Translations under genes and position numbers: made by a program
Assembly: GCA_025454565.1 (NCBI GenBank)
Contig: JALOOE010000481.1
Span: 1-6,705, forward strand
Source of the DNA: Anaerolineae bacterium
GTDB lineage: Bacteria > Chloroflexota > Anaerolineae > CG2-30-64-16
Direction: 5' to 3'
DNA length: 6,705 bases
Notes under the pieces: generated by a model
What the model saw: the letters and a program-made list of their open reading frames with translations, nothing else
Database searches by the model: none
What the model was told of the DNA's origin: nothing
Shown: one piece after another, positions 6,027-6,705 of the stretch
Layout of the letters: each line of letters opens with the position of its first letter
Numbering within the stretch: position 1 is the first letter of the stretch

Positions 6027-6138
6027 GGCACATGGTGATTGGTCGACACCGTTACGCTCATCAATGACACGCACTGTAATTTACGTGACAATCGACCTTG
6101 ACCTTCACCTAATGACTACAATTCTCGGAGAAGCCTAG

Positions 6139-6426
6139 ATGTCAGCATTCCTGATCGGACGAATTCTCAGAAATCGCGACTCCTCGTGGGTCGGCGAGTA
6201 CGTTGGAAAGATCGGACCCCTTTTCGAAAAGTACGGCGGCAAAGTTCTCTGTCGGTCATTCGCGATCGAGAAACTCGAAGGAGAGGGCGAACCCAACGTG
6301 TTCACAGTGATCGTTGAGTTCCCTTCCGCAGAGAGCGCGCGAGCGTGGTATCGAGATGACGAGTACAGGCATCTAGTACAACTCCGCGCAGCTCATTCCG
6401 ACGGAGAGATCGAACTGCTTACCTAA
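6139..6426 (+). CDS. DUF1330 family protein, complete copy
   Basis: The 95-residue protein begins MSAFLIGRILRNRDSSW, contains KYGGKVLCR (31-39) and EFPSAESARAWY (61-72), and has the usual length for DUF1330, a dimeric alpha-beta barrel family of unknown activity. No signal peptide or membrane segment is visible, so it should be cytoplasmic. The ATG is preceded by GGAG with an 8-base gap. The gene is the sole content of a cassette running from T6021 to G6586, about 566 bp, with a 112-base leader and a 97-base tail before its attC. A leader of this length could hold a cassette-borne promoter, but no well-spaced one was found. Comparison with the copy at 1-195 shows only silent changes. Confidence 0.92.
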   Translation: MSAFLIGRILRNRDSSWVGEYVGKIGPLFEKYGGKVLCRSFAIEKLEGEGEPNVFTVIVEFPSAESARAWYRDDEYRHLVQLRAAHSDGEIELLT

Positions 6427-6570
6427 CGGATCTGTTTCATGAGAACTCGTAACGAAAGGGAACTCGCTTGAGTCGCATCCGTCGGCCCCTCGTGCGATCG
6501 TGTCCAGAGCACGGGGCTGCGCCGCCTAACCAGCCGTTAGAGCGGACGCCTCCGCGCTTCGCTCTCCGGC
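6232..6570 (+). repeat. Direct repeat, right copy (pairs with 1-339)
   Basis: This is the second copy of the 339-base direct repeat. Mismatches are 4 in the coding part (195 bases) and 9 in the tail and attC part (144 bases). Unlike the left copy, the sequence continues here into a whole attC site. Confidence 0.9.
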
Positions 6571-6592
6571 GCCGCTCAACGGCGCGTTAGAT
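6524..6592 (+). other. attC site (cassette recombination site), 69 bp
   Basis: The R'' box GCCTAAC (6524-6530) and R' box GTTAGAT (6586-6592) enclose long, nearly perfect arms. AGCCGTT-A-GAGCGG-A-CGCC on the left pairs with GGCGCCGCTCAACGGC on the right, leaving two unpaired bases on one strand only. Such extrahelical bases set strand choice in attC folding. Together with the consensus boxes and the position after the DUF1330 gene, this makes the site convincing. The crossover is between G6586 and T6587. Confidence 0.9.
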
Positions 6593-6605
6593 TGCGAAGT
6601 GCCGT

Positions 6606-6705
6606 ATGCCCCTCTCCGTGATCGCTGGCGTTGCACTCCTTATCGCGGGATTCCTTGCCGGCGGCGTCATCTCTGAGTATTCACTTCGCGGCGTGGAGCC
6701 CGCCA
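6606..6705 (+). CDS. Membrane-anchored protein of the next cassette (3' end outside the window)
   Basis: The ATG at 6606, 19 bases after the attC crossover point, opens a frame that runs to the window end. It starts MPLSVIAGVALLIAGFLAGG and continues VISEYSLRGVEPA. The first 25 residues form one hydrophobic helix, suggesting an inner-membrane anchor or an uncleaved signal. There is no strong ribosome binding site (GAAGTG lies 7 bases upstream), which is common for first genes in cassettes. Only 33 codons are visible, so no family can be given. Confidence 0.55.
   Translation, partial: MPLSVIAGVALLIAGFLAGGVISEYSLRGVEPA

Noticed and set aside
6098..6122. TTGACC and TACAAT as a promoter for the DUF1330 cassette gene
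   Set aside because: The spacer is only 13 bases, and the implied transcript start would fall inside the ribosome binding site.

Overview
This window looks like an integron cassette array from a GC-rich proteobacterium, probably beta or gamma; the taxon cannot be fixed from the sequence. A 5.6 kb block of foreign and decaying DNA sits inside the array. The cassette part lies at both ends: a DUF1330 gene with its attC site on the left (1-339), and on the right a complete attC (5925-6026), a second and complete DUF1330 cassette, another complete attC (6524-6592) and the start of a further cassette gene for a membrane protein (6606 to the end). No integrase gene or attI site is visible.

The two DUF1330 cassettes differ at 13 of 339 aligned positions. 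All four differences in the coding part are silent, so the protein appears to have stayed under selection in both copies. The left attC breaks off in its spacer at 339 and has lost its right arm, so the block that follows was not acquired by ordinary attC recombination at that edge.

From left to right the block holds: the 3' end of an unrecognised gene (340-504) with a terminator; a complete minus-strand MAPEG-family membrane protein gene (591-977); the C-terminal half of an IS630-family transposase (minus, 1144 to about 1506); a gene-poor stretch (1507-1863); then a minus-strand run of fatty-acid or aromatic catabolism genes reading from 5375 down to 1864. That run encodes a flavin monooxygenase, an acyl-CoA synthetase, an enoyl-CoA hydratase, an alpha-methylacyl-CoA racemase (CaiB/BaiF family) and a nitronate monooxygenase-like flavoprotein. 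The gaps are short and ribosome binding sites overlap neighbouring stops, so it was once an operon for activating and beta-oxidising an acyl-CoA.

Only the last gene of the operon is whole. The monooxygenase and hydratase each switch frame at a point where residues also seem to be missing. The synthetase is reduced to three short pieces joined together, and the racemase to about its first 18 codons. A scrap of an IS91/ISCR-type transposase (about 3799-3846) abuts the end of the synthetase, and a second IS91-type C-terminal fragment (5684-5905) lies just before the right-hand attC.

The region upstream of the operon (5376-5537) carries a perfect 45-bp tandem duplication and a TGAACC-N7-GGTTCA dyad, both candidate control elements. 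The most notable features are the insertion of a catabolic operon within an attC site, the serial internal deletions along that operon, and the selected duplicate DUF1330 cassettes.
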